From assembly GCF_001650345.1 (NCBI RefSeq), contig NZ_LVHF01000026.1:39140-103139 (forward strand): a stretch of DNA of 64,000 nt, written 5' to 3'. The notes under the pieces are model-generated. The model searched no databases, was not told where the DNA came from, and was given only the letters and a program-made list of their open reading frames with translations. Each line of letters begins with the position of its first letter. The stretch's first letter is position 1. Below, piece after piece: positions 27,802 to 37,617 of this stretch. The translations under genes and the position numbers were made by a program. Origin of the DNA: Photobacterium jeanii. Its GTDB lineage: Bacteria; Pseudomonadota; Gammaproteobacteria; Enterobacterales; Vibrionaceae.

Positions 27802-28392
27802 TTAACGTCCTACATTGATGCTGGAAGAGCGAATCACGATGGGTTGGCTTGATGACTGCGCAAAACGTTGGAATAAATCGGGGCTTTCGTAGCAAACCGT
27901 TACCCGATACATCGGCATATAACGCTTTTTATTGGTATAAGGCGCTAACGTAGTAAATTCAGATTTATCTAAAACATCGCAAGATAACTGTCGATTACCA
28001 AATTGAAAGATGTCGTAATTTTTAATACTCGGCGGAATATCTTTACTCGCCGCGTTATAAAATTGCGCACCCTCGACAATCAAGGCATATTTATGCTCAC
28101 TAAAACCCACACGTTGACGCGATAAGGTACTGCGAACAATGCGATCTATTTGTGCCGCGTCAGCTTTTGATAATTCTTCTCGCACTTTTTTAGCATGTGG
28201 CGTCGAATACAACGCACTACGATCGCGAATAATATTGACCATCGAATAACTCAAATTATCGAGCTCACCTTGAATCGTCATTTTTGCAGCAAGATCGCCA
28301 GCAAACATCATGCACATCGCTAGTGCACCTAAGACAAACGTTAATTCAATCGCTACTGAGCCGCGCTGCTTATTATTATTTATAACCATCAT
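27802..28392 (-). CDS. tadF: TadF-like pilus assembly protein
   Basis: A 196-residue protein with a short basic N terminus (NNNKQRGSVAIE) and one membrane helix (FVLGALAMCMMFAGDLA, about residues 19-36), the layout of TadE/TadF pseudopilins. The glutamate at the fifth position of the hydrophobic stretch is present (GSVAIE). The C-terminal part carries two cysteines. The ATG at 28392 has GAGG 8 nt upstream. It begins 3 bp after tadE and ends 3 bp before tadG, so the three are co-transcribed. Confidence 0.75.
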   Translation of the reverse strand: MMVINNNKQRGSVAIELTFVLGALAMCMMFAGDLAAKMTIQGELDNLSYSMVNIIRDRSALYSTPHAKKVREELSKADAAQIDRIVRSTLSRQRVGFSEHKYALIVEGAQFYNAASKDIPPSIKNYDIFQFGNRQLSCDVLDKSEFTTLAPYTNKKRYMPMYRVTVCYESPDLFQRFAQSSSQPIVIRSSSINVGR

Positions 28393-28395
28393 GAT

Positions 28396-28869
28396 TTATA
28401 CCTCGCGACGGCCAAACTCTTGTACCGCAATCACCTCACGGTGAATGGGAAATTCGGTGTAATCACCAAAACGAATGAGAGGCTTATAGGTATAGGTCAA
28501 CTGATAAGAGGCTATTGGCACTTGAGAGGCATTCAGGCTATGCAAACTATGGTCTTGAGCAAGAGATGCAACGTTAGGATATAACTTCATATCAACGACA
28601 AAACTGTCGTTTTTACTCATGATCCCCCACAAAGAGAATGCGTTTTTCTGCAGCTGTTTTTCAAAAGCTTTCTCAAACTCATCTTCAGTGCCGATCTTTA
28701 ATACTTTGATATCTCGGGTCACTTCAGAAGCCGCAAAATTCACTACCGCTATCGTGTAGTTTCTAAGCCCAATATCCATGATCATTATGGTTAGAAACCA
28801 CAGGGCTAGAAAACCTAACGCAAACTCGATACTTGCAACCCCTTGCTGCGAACGATAGTTCTTTTTCAT
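28396..28869 (-). CDS. tadE: TadE-like pilus assembly protein
   Basis: First gene of the three-gene set, about 157 residues from the chosen ATG at 28869. It starts MKKNYRSQQGVASIEFALGF, with the TadE-type G-x-x-x-IEF pseudopilin motif and a hydrophobic helix (about residues 13-32). An in-frame ATG at 28896 and a start at 28968 are alternatives; neither has a better ribosome binding site. By family knowledge TadE/F are minor pilins of Flp pili, processed by the TadV peptidase, which is not in this window. Confidence 0.75.
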   Translation of the reverse strand: MKKNYRSQQGVASIEFALGFLALWFLTIMIMDIGLRNYTIAVVNFAASEVTRDIKVLKIGTEDEFEKAFEKQLQKNAFSLWGIMSKNDSFVVDMKLYPNVASLAQDHSLHSLNASQVPIASYQLTYTYKPLIRFGDYTEFPIHREVIAVQEFGRREV

Positions 28870-29264
28870 ATTGAATAATGCATCTCTATTTGGCATACCA
28901 CGACGACAAGATGTCAAATTTATGACGTAACAGAAAATGCAGTCTACAAAAAAGTAAATATGAAACAAGAGAGGTTTGAGCAGCCTAATAATATCTACCA
29001 GATATATTTAGCTTGTATAAAATAACAGCACAAATTAGTAACAACTAACTAAGCCATTGAAAAATATAAACTATAGATATTTATTATTTATACACGAACA
29101 ATATATTTAATCGCATTCAGAGGTTGTTTTCAGCTGTACTGACAAATCAATAAATAGAGTTCACGAATTAACTTCGCTAATTTAAGAGTCAGATATAACC
29201 CAATTATTCGCGGCGATAAAAAAGATTTTTTTACTAGGGAAGGAGAAAACTAAAGCACTTTTGA
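28870..29264. other. AT-rich intergenic region without a gene
   Basis: About 395 bp of AT-rich sequence separate the tadE-like and DUF2850 genes, both on the minus strand. It should contain the tad operon promoter. I see no credible open frame, RNA gene or strong hairpin. The base composition suggests a target for H-NS-type silencing, which is inference only. Confidence 0.6.
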
Positions 29265-29654
29265 CTAAAGTACTTGGCGCGAGAACACAGAGACGTAGTG
29301 CGACGGTGACTTTCGCATGAACTCTCCAGAGAAATAAGAATACACGTACTTTTCATCACCATACTGATAACTTAATTCGTTACCATCCCATTCATAATGC
29401 GTACTCGCCACGCGACCATTCACATAGACCCCGTCAGAACGCACTTCAAAGCTCTCAGAAGCATAGTCAGCAACCGCCTGCTCAACCCAAACACCATTGA
29501 TATTCGCTGGCGGCTCAGGTAGCAGCCATTCGTATGGGATCACATCGCTTGTAACTAAACCAGCAAAGGTTAACCCACTCATCAAGATACCAAGTAAGAA
29601 GGTAGCTTGGAGTTTACGATTGGACTTTTTAGAAGGCTTAGGGGCTTGGCTCAT
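29265..29654 (-). CDS. DUF2850 family membrane-anchored protein
   Basis: A 129-residue protein with a basic N terminus (PKPSKKSNRK), one transmembrane helix (about residues 17-36) and a small, mostly beta C-terminal domain, with INGVWVEQAVADYASE and DGVYVNGRVASTHYEWDG. It belongs to the DUF2850 family of vibrios; function unknown. It is divergent from argA, and the intervening 150 bp hold the candidate ARG box. Confidence 0.82.
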   Translation of the reverse strand: MSQAPKPSKKSNRKLQATFLLGILMSGLTFAGLVTSDVIPYEWLLPEPPANINGVWVEQAVADYASESFEVRSDGVYVNGRVASTHYEWDGNELSYQYGDEKYVYSYFSGEFMRKSPSHYVSVFSRQVL

Positions 29655-29711
29655 ACTACTATCTAACGTCTAACCTTTACGAGTACGTGGTTTAATACCA
29701 CGGATGAGAAA

Positions 29712-29725
29712 TAAATATTTATTCA
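29712..29725. promoter_or_regulatory. Candidate ArgR operator (ARG box) upstream of argA
   Basis: TAAATATTTATTCA fits the ARG-box core T-N-AAT-WWWW-ATT-N-A at every defined position, 80 bp before the argA start. ArgR usually binds two boxes about 21 bp apart; the neighbour at about 29691 (TTTAATACC) is only a half match. Confidence 0.45.
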
Positions 29726-29804
29726 AGAATCAATAACGGGATCTTGAAGCAAAAAAAAATATTGGCGACACTGGTTAGAACACTCTTTTACACGGACGTA
29801 AATT

Positions 29805-31130
29805 TTGAAAAATCGCAGCATGGAACTCGTTAAGGGGTTTCGCCAATCCGCCCCTTATGTCAATGCTCACGCGGGTAAAACCATTGTGGTTATGCTCGGC
29901 GGCGAAGCTATCGAACACCCTAACTTCACCAACATCGTCAACGACATTGCCCTACTCAATAGCTTGGGGTTACGCATCGTTGTGGTGTATGGCGCACGAC
30001 CGCAGATTAATGCTTTACTCACTCTCCACGAATATTCAACACCTTACCATAAAGGGATCCGCGTCACAGACGAGCGAGCGCTCGATATAGTAAAGCAAGC
30101 CGCAGGTCATCTCCAGCTCGATATTACGGCACGTTTTTCAATGGGGCTCAATAACACCCCAATGGCGGGTTCGCAAATCAATGTCCTCAGCGGTAACTTT
30201 GTGATTGCTCAACCTTTAGGGGTCAATGATGGGGTGGACTATATTCACAGCGGCCGAATACGTCGTATCGACTGCGATGGTATCCATCGTCAACTTGCCC
30301 AAAACGCCATTGTCTTACTTGGTCCAGTTGCCAGCTCAGTAACTGGCGAGTGTTTTAACCTTACCTCTGAAGAAGTAGCGACCCAATTAGCGATAAAGTT
30401 AAAGGCGGACAAGCTAATTGGCTTTTGCTCCGAGCAAGGTGTGATCGATGACACAGGAACCGTGCTCTCCGAACTGTTACCCAATGAGGCTGAAATCGCT
30501 CTGCAGCGCCTGAGCACCATCAACCAAGAAAACAGTGGCACAGGTCGCTTTCTTCGCGGTGCCATTAGTGCTTGTCGTGCTGGCGTACCACGTAGCCACT
30601 TGATCAGTTACCAAGAAGATGGCGCCCTGATCCAAGAGTTATTTTCTCTTGATGGTATTGGTACGCAAATCGTAATGGCGAGTGCGGAAAAAGTGCGAGC
30701 AGCAGGGATTGATGATATTGGCGGGATCCTCGAGCTCATTCAGCCATTAGAACAACAAGGAATTTTGGTGCGCCGCTCTCGTGAACAACTGGAGCAAGAA
30801 ATTGAGCGCTTTACCATTATTGAGCGGGACGGATTAATCATTAGTTGTGCCGCCATGTACCCTTTCCCAGAAGATAAAATGGCTGAGATGGCATGCGTGG
30901 CTGTGCACCCTGATTTTCGCGATGGCGACCGTGGTAATCTACTGCTCAACCGCTTACGCCAACAAGCCAAGGAGCAAGGGATCAAACAGCTGTTTGTGCT
31001 CACTACTCAAAGTCTGCACTGGTTTCGAGAGCAAGGCTTTGTGGAGTGCAAAGTCGAGAAACTACCAATGGAAAAACAAGCGTTATACAACTTCCAGCGC
31101 CGCTCAAAAATCCTCGTTTTGGACTTATAG
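29805..31130 (+). CDS. argA: Amino-acid N-acetyltransferase (N-acetylglutamate synthase)
   Basis: First step of arginine synthesis: acetyl-CoA plus glutamate to N-acetylglutamate. The 441 residues contain an N-terminal amino-acid-kinase-like domain ([17 protein letters not shown], about 24-40; [12 protein letters not shown]) that binds arginine as feedback inhibitor, and a C-terminal GNAT acetyltransferase domain ([19 protein letters not shown], about 364-382). It starts with TTG at 29805, giving [20 protein letters not shown], which aligns with E. coli ArgA. Expected to be repressed by ArgR through the site at 29712-29725. The neighbouring recD/recB are also next to argA in E. coli. Confidence 0.96.
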   Translation: MKNRSMELVKGFRQSAPYVNAHAGKTIVVMLGGEAIEHPNFTNIVNDIALLNSLGLRIVVVYGARPQINALLTLHEYSTPYHKGIRVTDERALDIVKQAAGHLQLDITARFSMGLNNTPMAGSQINVLSGNFVIAQPLGVNDGVDYIHSGRIRRIDCDGIHRQLAQNAIVLLGPVASSVTGECFNLTSEEVATQLAIKLKADKLIGFCSEQGVIDDTGTVLSELLPNEAEIALQRLSTINQENSGTGRFLRGAISACRAGVPRSHLISYQEDGALIQELFSLDGIGTQIVMASAEKVRAAGIDDIGGILELIQPLEQQGILVRRSREQLEQEIERFTIIERDGLIISCAAMYPFPEDKMAEMACVAVHPDFRDGDRGNLLLNRLRQQAKEQGIKQLFVLTTQSLHWFREQGFVECKVEKLPMEKQALYNFQRRSKILVLDL

Positions 31131-31163
31131 TCTGCGCTCAGTCTTTCCCTCACCTTGATCAAA

Positions 31164-31189
31164 AAAGGCTCATTATTTAATGAGCCTTT
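31164..31189. terminator. Bidirectional terminator after argA
   Basis: A 12-bp stem AAAGGCTCATTA / TAATGAGCCTTT lies between argA and the convergent gene at 31199. Confidence 0.85.
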
Positions 31190-31198
31190 GAGTTAGGA

Positions 31199-31750
31199 CT
31201 AGTAACGCTTGATCAGCTTGCCATGATCGCCCTTACAATCCCAATTCTTCACATTGTCATCTGCCACGTAATAACCCGAAGGGATCGGCGAATCACTACA
31301 AACATGCATAGAACGACCTGATTTATAGCGAATATTATAACTATCGCCACGGCCTGTCGTTGAAAGACGACATGACGAACTCGTTCTATCATTGGCGGTG
31401 ATCACCCAGTTCGCAGGCATGTCATCAGTACAAATGGTGTATTTTGAAGAGGTATGTAATTTAGTCGCTACAATGGCATTTGGATCATTTCCCCAACCAC
31501 TATCACATGAGTAGCTTCGAGTGTAACGCGTGATAGCATAGCCAGAAGGTGGATTTGAATAGACACCACAAATAACCAACTCACGGCTAGAAGCGTAAGC
31601 TTGTGGCTCCATACCCGACGCATCTAGCTGCTCAATCGACTCAGAGTGTTGTTGAACGTATTGATCAAAACTTAAATCAGTTGCCGAACCATCTGCAGCA
31701 AACGTAGGTAGTGCGATAGCTAACAGAGAGGTAAGAAGTAATGGTTTCAT
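31199..31750 (-). CDS. Secreted protein with three cysteine-bounded repeats, function unknown
   Basis: A 183-residue protein with a clear signal peptide (MKPLLLTSLLAIALPTFA, cut after TFA). After an acidic helix it has three successive units of about 40 residues, each with the form V/I-C-x(5-8)-P-x-G/N-Y/W-x-I/V ... S/W-x-C: ICGVYSNPPSGYAIT...YSC, ICTDDMPANWVIT...SSC and VCSDSPIPSGYYVA...WDC. The paired cysteines probably form one disulfide per unit in the periplasm or outside the cell. I do not recognise a named family. It is monocistronic, between argA and recD. Confidence 0.75.
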   Translation of the reverse strand: MKPLLLTSLLAIALPTFAADGSATDLSFDQYVQQHSESIEQLDASGMEPQAYASSRELVICGVYSNPPSGYAITRYTRSYSCDSGWGNDPNAIVATKLHTSSKYTICTDDMPANWVITANDRTSSSCRLSTTGRGDSYNIRYKSGRSMHVCSDSPIPSGYYVADDNVKNWDCKGDHGKLIKRY

Positions 31751-31964
31751 AACTTTCCTTAATCATGACAGAACCTCATCATGATGCAGCAAAGCAGAAA
31801 TCATTAAACATTATCATTACAATTCATGGAGTTAGCTATCGATAATACCTTGTGAACATGCAACCAATACGCTCATCGTGTGACGCTTTCGTCAATAGAA
31901 ACATCAATAATTGCCCTACTCAATCCGAATAAGGCAACAACGTTATTCAATGACAAAGACCCAA

Positions 31965-34028
31965 TCACCCTAACAACTGAGCCAAACCACTGGCGCGGTC
32001 GGTACAAATACGCACAGCGCGGCTCACCACATCAGGTTGGGCGAAGAAGTGTAAGCGCGCTTTAGCACGTGTAACGCCGGTGTACACCAATTCGCGGGTC
32101 AAAATCGGGCTGTATTCGTTTGGTAGCACCATTAACGTATCAGCAAACTCTGAGCCCTGCGATTTGTGGATTGTCATCGCATAAGCCGTGTCATGCTCAG
32201 GCAAACGACTCGGTAGTACCCCGTAGATGCTGCCATCGGGCATTTCAAAATACACCCTTAATCGCGGCTTCACCCCAGGCTCACTCGGTTCGTACATAGC
32301 AATGCCGATATCACCGTTATATAGCCCTAAACCGTGGTCGTTGCGGGTGATCATCACAGGTCGGCCAAGATACCAAGTATCTTCGCTGGTACTGATTTTA
32401 CCTACACGTTCAAGGCCGCGCTCAATCCGCTGATTCAGACCTGTCACGCCAAAATCCCCTTCACGCAGAGCACATAACAAGCGCACTTGCGCAAACGCAT
32501 TTAGCACCTCTGACGGTGAGGCTTGTTGCTCGATCAAATCCAGATAATCTCGGTAAAAGTTAACCGTCATTTTGATCATGGTTTGATAGTTATCAGCCGA
32601 CAATGGGTATTGGCGGATATCAGCAAAACCTTGCTGCCACACCTTATCTACCAAGGCGGATTTACCACTATTGATGGCCTTCGCCAGTTGACCGATACCT
32701 GATTTGGCATGAAAACGGTAACTCTTGCGCAGCATACACAAACTATCTGCAATCACGCTGGTTGCCGCTGCGCCTGCAGGTAAATGGTAGCCCGTTAGCA
32801 TGCTCAATTGTTGAGCCTGAGCAGAGCTATAGCCTTGGTCGATAAAATCACAAATATCGCCTAACACAGCCCCTGCCTCAACCGAGGCTAATTGGTCTTT
32901 ATCGCCCAATAAAATCAATTTGGCATGAGGCGGTAAGGCATCAAGCAACCTTGCCATCATCGGCAAGTCAATCATTGATGCTTCATCAACCACCAGTACA
33001 TCCAAGTGAAGAGGGTTATCACGGTGATGACGAAAATCGACGCTATTGGGAATCGCCCCCAGCAAACGGTGAATGGTACTCGATTGAGTGGGGATCAAGG
33101 CTTTGATGTCACTTTCAACAGGCAATGACTTAACCGCCGAACCGATAGACTCAGTCAAGCGTGCCGCTGCCTTCCCTGTTGGCGCAACCAGTTTGATTGT
33201 TGGCGCTTCGTGGTCTGACGCGAGATTGGCTTCCATCACCAATGCCGCCAACAGTTTTGCCACCGTGGTGGTTTTACCCGTACCCGGACCTCCGGAAATC
33301 ACTGCAAACTGGCGGGTTAACGCCATTGCCGCTGCCACTTTCTGCCAATTTAGGCACACCGAAGTAGGCACTAACTTATCGAGCGCAGCTAGATCTCCTA
33401 TTTGCTCTGCTTGGGTTAACACCGCATCTACCGCAGCCCAATCTAACGCTGCACTATTAACAATATCGAGCTTGTCACACACCTGATCTTGGCGTATCTC
33501 GGCATTGTCATTGCCTTCGGCTTTCAACTTAGCGAGCGCTTCAAACAAATAGCCATAAGTGCGCGGGAAAAGATCATCTAACACCTTTGCCATCGTTGGC
33601 GCAGGCTGGTGAAATTGCGCGGCATGGGTCAGTTTGTTAGCGACCACTTGCTCATAATGCCAGTAACGATGAAGGTACAAGCGTGGAGCCGTAAGCACCA
33701 AAGGGGTAGCAAGATCACCAGACGACACCACTGGCAAATCCGCTAACAATTGCGGCCAAGTGGTAATATCTGGCAACCCATCCAGCAAGGCAGCAGTGTA
33801 CTTCGGCGGTAAATCCATCACCCGCTGAGCACTTTTTTCATTCAGCACCAAGCACACATTACCTTTACCCAATTCGTAACTGGCCCAAGCCGCTGCCAAT
33901 GTCGCGACAGCCTGCGTCGGCGTGTCTTGCGGTGAACTCTGACAGTGCTGAGCAACAAATTTAGCAAACTGATAATCCAATGGACGCAGCACACCTTGCT
34001 TGGTCAATTCATGTAATCGCTTAAGCAT
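31965..34028 (-). CDS. recD: RecBCD enzyme subunit RecD (exonuclease V alpha)
   Basis: 5'-3' helicase motor of RecBCD. Walker A motif GGPGTGKTTTVAKLL near residue 165, motif II VDEASMIDLPMM, and the C-terminal UvrD-like motif YAMTIHKSQGSEF near residue 620. The ATG at 34028 (MLKRLHELTK) overlaps the recB stop by 8 bp and has GGAG upstream, as expected for translational coupling; an in-frame ATG at 34046 would add six residues. Length is somewhat longer than E. coli RecD (608), normal for vibrios. Confidence 0.95.
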   Translation of the reverse strand: MLKRLHELTKQGVLRPLDYQFAKFVAQHCQSSPQDTPTQAVATLAAAWASYELGKGNVCLVLNEKSAQRVMDLPPKYTAALLDGLPDITTWPQLLADLPVVSSGDLATPLVLTAPRLYLHRYWHYEQVVANKLTHAAQFHQPAPTMAKVLDDLFPRTYGYLFEALAKLKAEGNDNAEIRQDQVCDKLDIVNSAALDWAAVDAVLTQAEQIGDLAALDKLVPTSVCLNWQKVAAAMALTRQFAVISGGPGTGKTTTVAKLLAALVMEANLASDHEAPTIKLVAPTGKAAARLTESIGSAVKSLPVESDIKALIPTQSSTIHRLLGAIPNSVDFRHHRDNPLHLDVLVVDEASMIDLPMMARLLDALPPHAKLILLGDKDQLASVEAGAVLGDICDFIDQGYSSAQAQQLSMLTGYHLPAGAAATSVIADSLCMLRKSYRFHAKSGIGQLAKAINSGKSALVDKVWQQGFADIRQYPLSADNYQTMIKMTVNFYRDYLDLIEQQASPSEVLNAFAQVRLLCALREGDFGVTGLNQRIERGLERVGKISTSEDTWYLGRPVMITRNDHGLGLYNGDIGIAMYEPSEPGVKPRLRVYFEMPDGSIYGVLPSRLPEHDTAYAMTIHKSQGSEFADTLMVLPNEYSPILTRELVYTGVTRAKARLHFFAQPDVVSRAVRICTDRASGLAQLLG

Positions 34029-37000
34029 CGATTTGCTCTCCATCAATCAGTTTTTCCAACTCTGTGAGTAACTGCTCACTTGGCTTGGCATGGAAGATAC
34101 CACTGTTACCTTCGGCGGTGATCCCACGCAAGAAGAGGTAATACACGCCACCAAAATGCGTGTCGTAATCGTAATCTGGAATTCGGCTTCTTAGGAAACG
34201 CTGCAGCGCCAAGGCATAGATTTGATACTGTAAATCATAGCGGTGATCACGCATCGCCTCGACCAGCTGCTGACCGTGGTACACAGAAGGGTCATCACCC
34301 AAGTGGTTTGATTTCCAGTCGAGCACGTAATATTTGCCTTGATGCTCAAATACCAAGTCGATAAAACCTTTAAGCATGCCGCTTACTGTAGCAAAACCTA
34401 ACTCACCCGCTTTGGCTGACACCTGATCGTGCTTGGCAATCACCTTGGTTAGCATAGGGGCCGATAGCAACTCGATCGGCAGTAAGAACTCCATCTCTGT
34501 CAAACGCTGCGAAGGGGTTTTCTCGCCTAAACGCAACGCATCGCCGTCTAACGCACAACCCATCACTTGGCGGATCAATTGCTGTAAAACTGGCAGCCAA
34601 GCGAGCTCATAGTTTTCTTTTACTAATAACTCGGTCAAAGTCGCCACGGTTTCTGGGCTATCGACTGGCGCGGTAAACTCAATTTCCTCAAACACGGTAT
34701 GTAGGAAAGTACCCGGACGCGCACCGCGTGGGAAAGTGTAAATCGAGTATTCCGGCTCAAGCTCAATATGATGCTCTTCATCCGCGGTCGTTGCTTCTTG
34801 CGCCGAGTCACTATCAAAACCCGGTAAATCAAAACTACTGTCGTAGGAGTGTTGATGTCCCTGTTTGACCAAGCTTGAATAGCTGGTCATCCACCAGTTT
34901 CGCTCGATATCCGCTTGAAAATGACTAGCCGCGAGCGTTGGTCCTTGCTCAGTCAGTGGCTGCCATTTTTCATCGCTAAGCACTGGTGGAGAATCCACGG
35001 TGATCGCCGACGACTCTTGAGCCAGTTTTGCTAACGCCAGCTCTAGCGCTGCTATCTCGCCCTCTTGACCGTTCTGTACTAAGTACCCCATGGCAGATAA
35101 ATGCAGCCCAGTTGGTCCTTTGGTCGCTCGACCATTACGGATCGGGGTCATCCCAACAAAACAGCCGTACACAGCGCGAGTCAGAGCAACGTAAATCAAA
35201 CGTAAGTCTTCCGCTAAACGTTCTTTATCGGCTTTTTCTAGCGAGTCTGGTTGCGCGGTAATATCTAGAATCGTGGTGTGCTGAGCTTCATCGTGGTATT
35301 TAGCTTCGCTGGCTTGGCGGTAACTACACACAAACGGCATGAAGACCAGATCGTATTCCAAACCTTTCGATTTATGGATAGTAACGATTTGCACCAAGTT
35401 ACGTTCAGATTCCAACCGCTGGATTTGATCCTCAGCGTTGCCATTTGGCTCAGCCACATGCTCTGCCAACCAACGCAGCAAACCGTAATCACTATCTAGC
35501 GTTTGACTGGCTTCTTGCAGCAGTTCACCAATGTGCAGTAAATCGGTCAAACGACGCTCACCGCCCTCTTCTGCCAACAAACGTTCTGCAATTTGGTTAC
35601 GACTCATTACTGCGCGAAGCATCGGCATCACGCCACGGCTTAGCCATAATTTACGGTAGTCTTTAAACTCGGTAACTGCGTTTTCCCACCGGTTTTCATC
35701 ATTGTTTAGCTGATCTAACTCAGCCGCCGTGTAAGCAAACAAGCTCGAAGCGAGTGCCGCTCGCAAAGCGCGATCGTTTTCCGGTGTTAGTACCGCTTGT
35801 AGTAAGCGTTGGATATCTGCCGCTTCATAGCTACCAAACACACTATCGCGGTTTGATAAATACACACTGGCGATACCTTGTTCGGCCAGTGCCTGACGGA
35901 TCAATTTGCCTTCGCTACCCGTACGAACCAATACCGCAATATCACCAGCCTGAATTGACTTCTTGCTGTCTTTATCTTGGAAAAAAGCGGTCTCTTGCTG
36001 CGATTGAGTCAAAATATCTTGGATCTTCGCCGCTGTCGCCGCTGCCATTACAGTTTGGTATTCCCCTTTGGTAACGGGTTTATCATCTTGGCTATCATGC
36101 AACCAAAATGTCAGGGCATGCTGTGATTCCCCGTTGAGCCACCAGCTACGGGTTGGCGCTTTCGGGCTATGGGCAACAGGCAAGAACTGAATGTCTTGAT
36201 CGTACATAAACGGGCTATCAGGAAACTCAAACACCTGATTCACCGAGGCAATCATATCGGCAGTTGAGCGCCAGTTGGTTCCCAAGGTGTAGTGATCGGT
36301 CACCTGACGGCGAGCCTGGATATAGGTAAAAATATCGGCGCCACGGAATGCATAGATCGCCTGTTTCGGATCGCCGATCATAAACAGACCGCAGCCAGCT
36401 TGTTGCGCGTCATCTGTGGTATAGATATTACTGAAAATACTGTATTGCAGCGGATCGGTATCTTGGAATTCATCGATCATCGCTACCGGATACTGGCCTC
36501 GAATACGCTCGACCAACAACTGCTCACTGTCGTTATCAATCGCCGCTGAAAGCTGAGTCAGCAAATCATCGAACGACAGCCAACCTTTGCGCGATTTCGC
36601 CTGCGCCAATAACTGACGACATTCTTGAATCGCATGCGCCAGTAGTGGATCGCGCAAGTTCGCAGGTGAGTCTAAAAACTCCCCTACCTCAACAAATACC
36701 GGGTGCTGTGGCGGATTGTCTTTAGATTTTTCAATCAAGACTTGCTGGTGAAAGCGCTCCAGTTTATCGGGCAACTCATAATCATGGGTTGGCGTCGCAG
36801 CCCACTCATTCACCTGTGCCAGCCATGTTGGCAAACTCTTTTTGGTATAGCTGCGTTTGTTAACCCCAGAGCCCGCAATCAAGGCTTCAAAATCGGCTTG
36901 GTGCTCTCGCCATTGAGCTTTAAGCGCATCAATGCGCTGCAAATTAGTCTGGTGAAGTTCCGCCAATGAATCCGTCATCGCTTCCACGCTGAGCTTCACT

Positions 37001-37617
37001 GGTGCACCAGTTAAGCTACCACCGATATCAGCCAATAGCGCCGCAGGTGATGCCCACACATTACGCACTTCTTGTGCCAGCGCATGAGGTAAATGGTAAA
37101 AGGTTCGACGCCAATAATCCGCTATCACCATGCTTTTGAGCTGGCTTTCATCGGTCACAAATTCATTGTTAAAACGGCTGCCCGACTCAAACGCATTCTG
37201 GGTCAACATTCGCTGACAGAAACCATGAATGGTGTAGATCGCCGCTTCATCCATTTGGCGTTCGGCTTGCAATAAGATCTGGGCTGCCGTTTTGTGATCG
37301 CTAATTTCTGCCAACAATGGCTGGATCACAGGATCGTCACTCACCCCACGACTAAACGCCAGTCGTGCATCATGAATACGGGCACGGATACGATCGCGCA
37401 GCTCAGCGGTTGCCGCTTCCGTAAAGGTAACCACCAAGATCTGATCCACGTTCAACTCGGTATGATGGCGGCTATCGGCACTGCCATGACCTAGCAATAA
37501 CCGCAGGTATAAGCTCGCAATGGTAAAGGTCTTTCCCGTCCCCGCCGATGCCTCGATCAAACGCGCACCGTGGAGCGGAAATGTCATCGGGTGAAGGGTA
37601 TTTGCTTGATTATTCAT
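34021..37617 (-). CDS. recB: RecBCD enzyme subunit RecB (exonuclease V beta)
   Basis: 3'-5' helicase and the nuclease subunit for double-strand break repair and foreign-DNA degradation. The 1198-residue product has the SF1 Walker A EASAGTGKTFTIASL at about residue 22, DEXX motif AMIDEFQDTDPLQYS (about 378), motif VTIHKSKGLEYDLVF, and the C-terminal nuclease centre YYVLDWKSNHLG (about 1088), in which the D-x-K metal and catalytic residues are intact. It is separated from recC by a 353-bp gap. Confidence 0.97.
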   Translation of the reverse strand: MNNQANTLHPMTFPLHGARLIEASAGTGKTFTIASLYLRLLLGHGSADSRHHTELNVDQILVVTFTEAATAELRDRIRARIHDARLAFSRGVSDDPVIQPLLAEISDHKTAAQILLQAERQMDEAAIYTIHGFCQRMLTQNAFESGSRFNNEFVTDESQLKSMVIADYWRRTFYHLPHALAQEVRNVWASPAALLADIGGSLTGAPVKLSVEAMTDSLAELHQTNLQRIDALKAQWREHQADFEALIAGSGVNKRSYTKKSLPTWLAQVNEWAATPTHDYELPDKLERFHQQVLIEKSKDNPPQHPVFVEVGEFLDSPANLRDPLLAHAIQECRQLLAQAKSRKGWLSFDDLLTQLSAAIDNDSEQLLVERIRGQYPVAMIDEFQDTDPLQYSIFSNIYTTDDAQQAGCGLFMIGDPKQAIYAFRGADIFTYIQARRQVTDHYTLGTNWRSTADMIASVNQVFEFPDSPFMYDQDIQFLPVAHSPKAPTRSWWLNGESQHALTFWLHDSQDDKPVTKGEYQTVMAAATAAKIQDILTQSQQETAFFQDKDSKKSIQAGDIAVLVRTGSEGKLIRQALAEQGIASVYLSNRDSVFGSYEAADIQRLLQAVLTPENDRALRAALASSLFAYTAAELDQLNNDENRWENAVTEFKDYRKLWLSRGVMPMLRAVMSRNQIAERLLAEEGGERRLTDLLHIGELLQEASQTLDSDYGLLRWLAEHVAEPNGNAEDQIQRLESERNLVQIVTIHKSKGLEYDLVFMPFVCSYRQASEAKYHDEAQHTTILDITAQPDSLEKADKERLAEDLRLIYVALTRAVYGCFVGMTPIRNGRATKGPTGLHLSAMGYLVQNGQEGEIAALELALAKLAQESSAITVDSPPVLSDEKWQPLTEQGPTLAASHFQADIERNWWMTSYSSLVKQGHQHSYDSSFDLPGFDSDSAQEATTADEEHHIELEPEYSIYTFPRGARPGTFLHTVFEEIEFTAPVDSPETVATLTELLVKENYELAWLPVLQQLIRQVMGCALDGDALRLGEKTPSQRLTEMEFLLPIELLSAPMLTKVIAKHDQVSAKAGELGFATVSGMLKGFIDLVFEHQGKYYVLDWKSNHLGDDPSVYHGQQLVEAMRDHRYDLQYQIYALALQRFLRSRIPDYDYDTHFGGVYYLFLRGITAEGNSGIFHAKPSEQLLTELEKLIDGEQIDA

